This document shows, in pieces, positions 63,792 to 64,000 of a stretch of DNA of 64,000 nt (its first letter is position 1; the number at the start of each line of letters is the position of its first letter). The stretch is from Variovorax paradoxus (lineage in GTDB: Bacteria > Pseudomonadota > Gammaproteobacteria > Burkholderiales > Burkholderiaceae_C): assembly GCF_024734665.1 (NCBI RefSeq), contig NZ_CP102931.1, positions 3,966,001 to 4,030,000 on the forward strand, read 5' to 3'. The notes beneath the pieces are model-generated. The model searched no databases, was not told where the DNA came from, and saw nothing but the letters and a program-made list of their open reading frames with translations. The translations under genes were made by a program, and so were the position numbers.

Positions 63792-64000
63792 TCAGGCGCG
63801 GGACGACTGGATCAGCGCGAGCACGCCGTGCAGCGGAACCTGCGCCCACTCGATGCGGTTGCCGAGCTCGTAGCGCAGCTCGTAGAGGGCCTTGTCGAGC
63901 TCGAACAGCGCGAGCAGTTCGGCATCGAGCGGCGCGCCGTCGGGCGGCGCCAGCGTGGCGCCGTAGCCGGCCAGGAAGGCGTCGCGCGTCGCCTGCTCCC
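63792..64000 (-). CDS. C-terminus of trehalose synthase/maltokinase (5' part outside window)
   Basis: The last 69 residues of a protein running off the window. The stretch ELDKALYELRYELGNRIEW followed by a hydrophobic end (PLHGVLALIQ) is the characteristic end of maltokinase domains, usually fused to TreS in this group. TreS interconverts maltose and trehalose; maltokinase makes maltose-1-phosphate for GlgE. It is the most upstream visible gene of the leftward trehalose/glycogen operon. Whether TreS is fused cannot be seen here. Confidence 0.8.
   Translation of the reverse strand, partial: EQATRDAFLAGYGATLAPPDGAPLDAELLALFELDKALYELRYELGNRIEWAQVPLHGVLALIQSSRA

Overview
The window reads as one stretch of a high-GC betaproteobacterial chromosome, most likely Comamonadaceae and probably Variovorax or a close relative. 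That placement is inferred from codon bias, the homodimeric pyruvate dehydrogenase E1, the isc cluster layout, the intracellular PHB depolymerase and the propionyl-CoA operon; it was not tested by a search. Coding density is very high, many genes overlap by ATGA or TGATG, and I see no insertion sequence, prophage, CRISPR array or rRNA.

Layout. 1-5000: a TetR regulator divergent from a 4-hydroxybutyryl-CoA dehydratase/HpaB-type flavoprotein, a lipoprotein hydrolase, a PQQ-type sugar dehydrogenase and an NlpC/P60 peptidase that may have a leaderless mRNA. 5000-12000: aceE-aceF-(proteasome-like NTN hydrolase)-lpdA, with a two-component system divergent from aceE. 15300-23300: housekeeping genes (folD, prlC, rpiA, pyrD), a YqjD/YqjE-type membrane pair and an FAD oxidoreductase. 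23400-30000: tRNA-Val(CAC), then iscR-iscS-iscU-iscA-hscB-hscA-fdx-dnaQ behind a recognisable IscR site. 30000-37800: uvrB, an aromatic/aspartate aminotransferase, PHB depolymerase, an RnfB-like ferredoxin, two exporters and an Lrp/AsnC regulator.

37800-47400 is a propionyl-CoA to succinyl-CoA module read leftward: methylmalonyl-CoA mutase, a GNAT acetyltransferase, the MeaB chaperone, PccB, PccA, biotin synthase and a VOC protein that fits methylmalonyl-CoA epimerase, with a divergent GntR regulator whose candidate operator covers the -35 box. 47400-51200 holds a TetR regulator and a rightward run of poorly characterised envelope genes (DUF3313 lipoprotein, Ser-rich secreted protein, DUF2145 protein, tiny lipoprotein, atypical OmpR-type regulator) behind a near-consensus promoter bracketed by two copies of a palindrome. 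This is my best candidate for an undescribed system.

51200-53900 holds an IclR regulator, dusA and a decayed amidohydrolase pseudogene. 53800-64000 is a trehalose/glycogen operon read leftward: the C-terminus of a TreS/maltokinase, a CmpX-type mechanosensitive-like membrane protein, glgX, treZ and a malQ-treY fusion. No stretch longer than about 300 bases is without a gene; the larger gaps are described as regulatory features.
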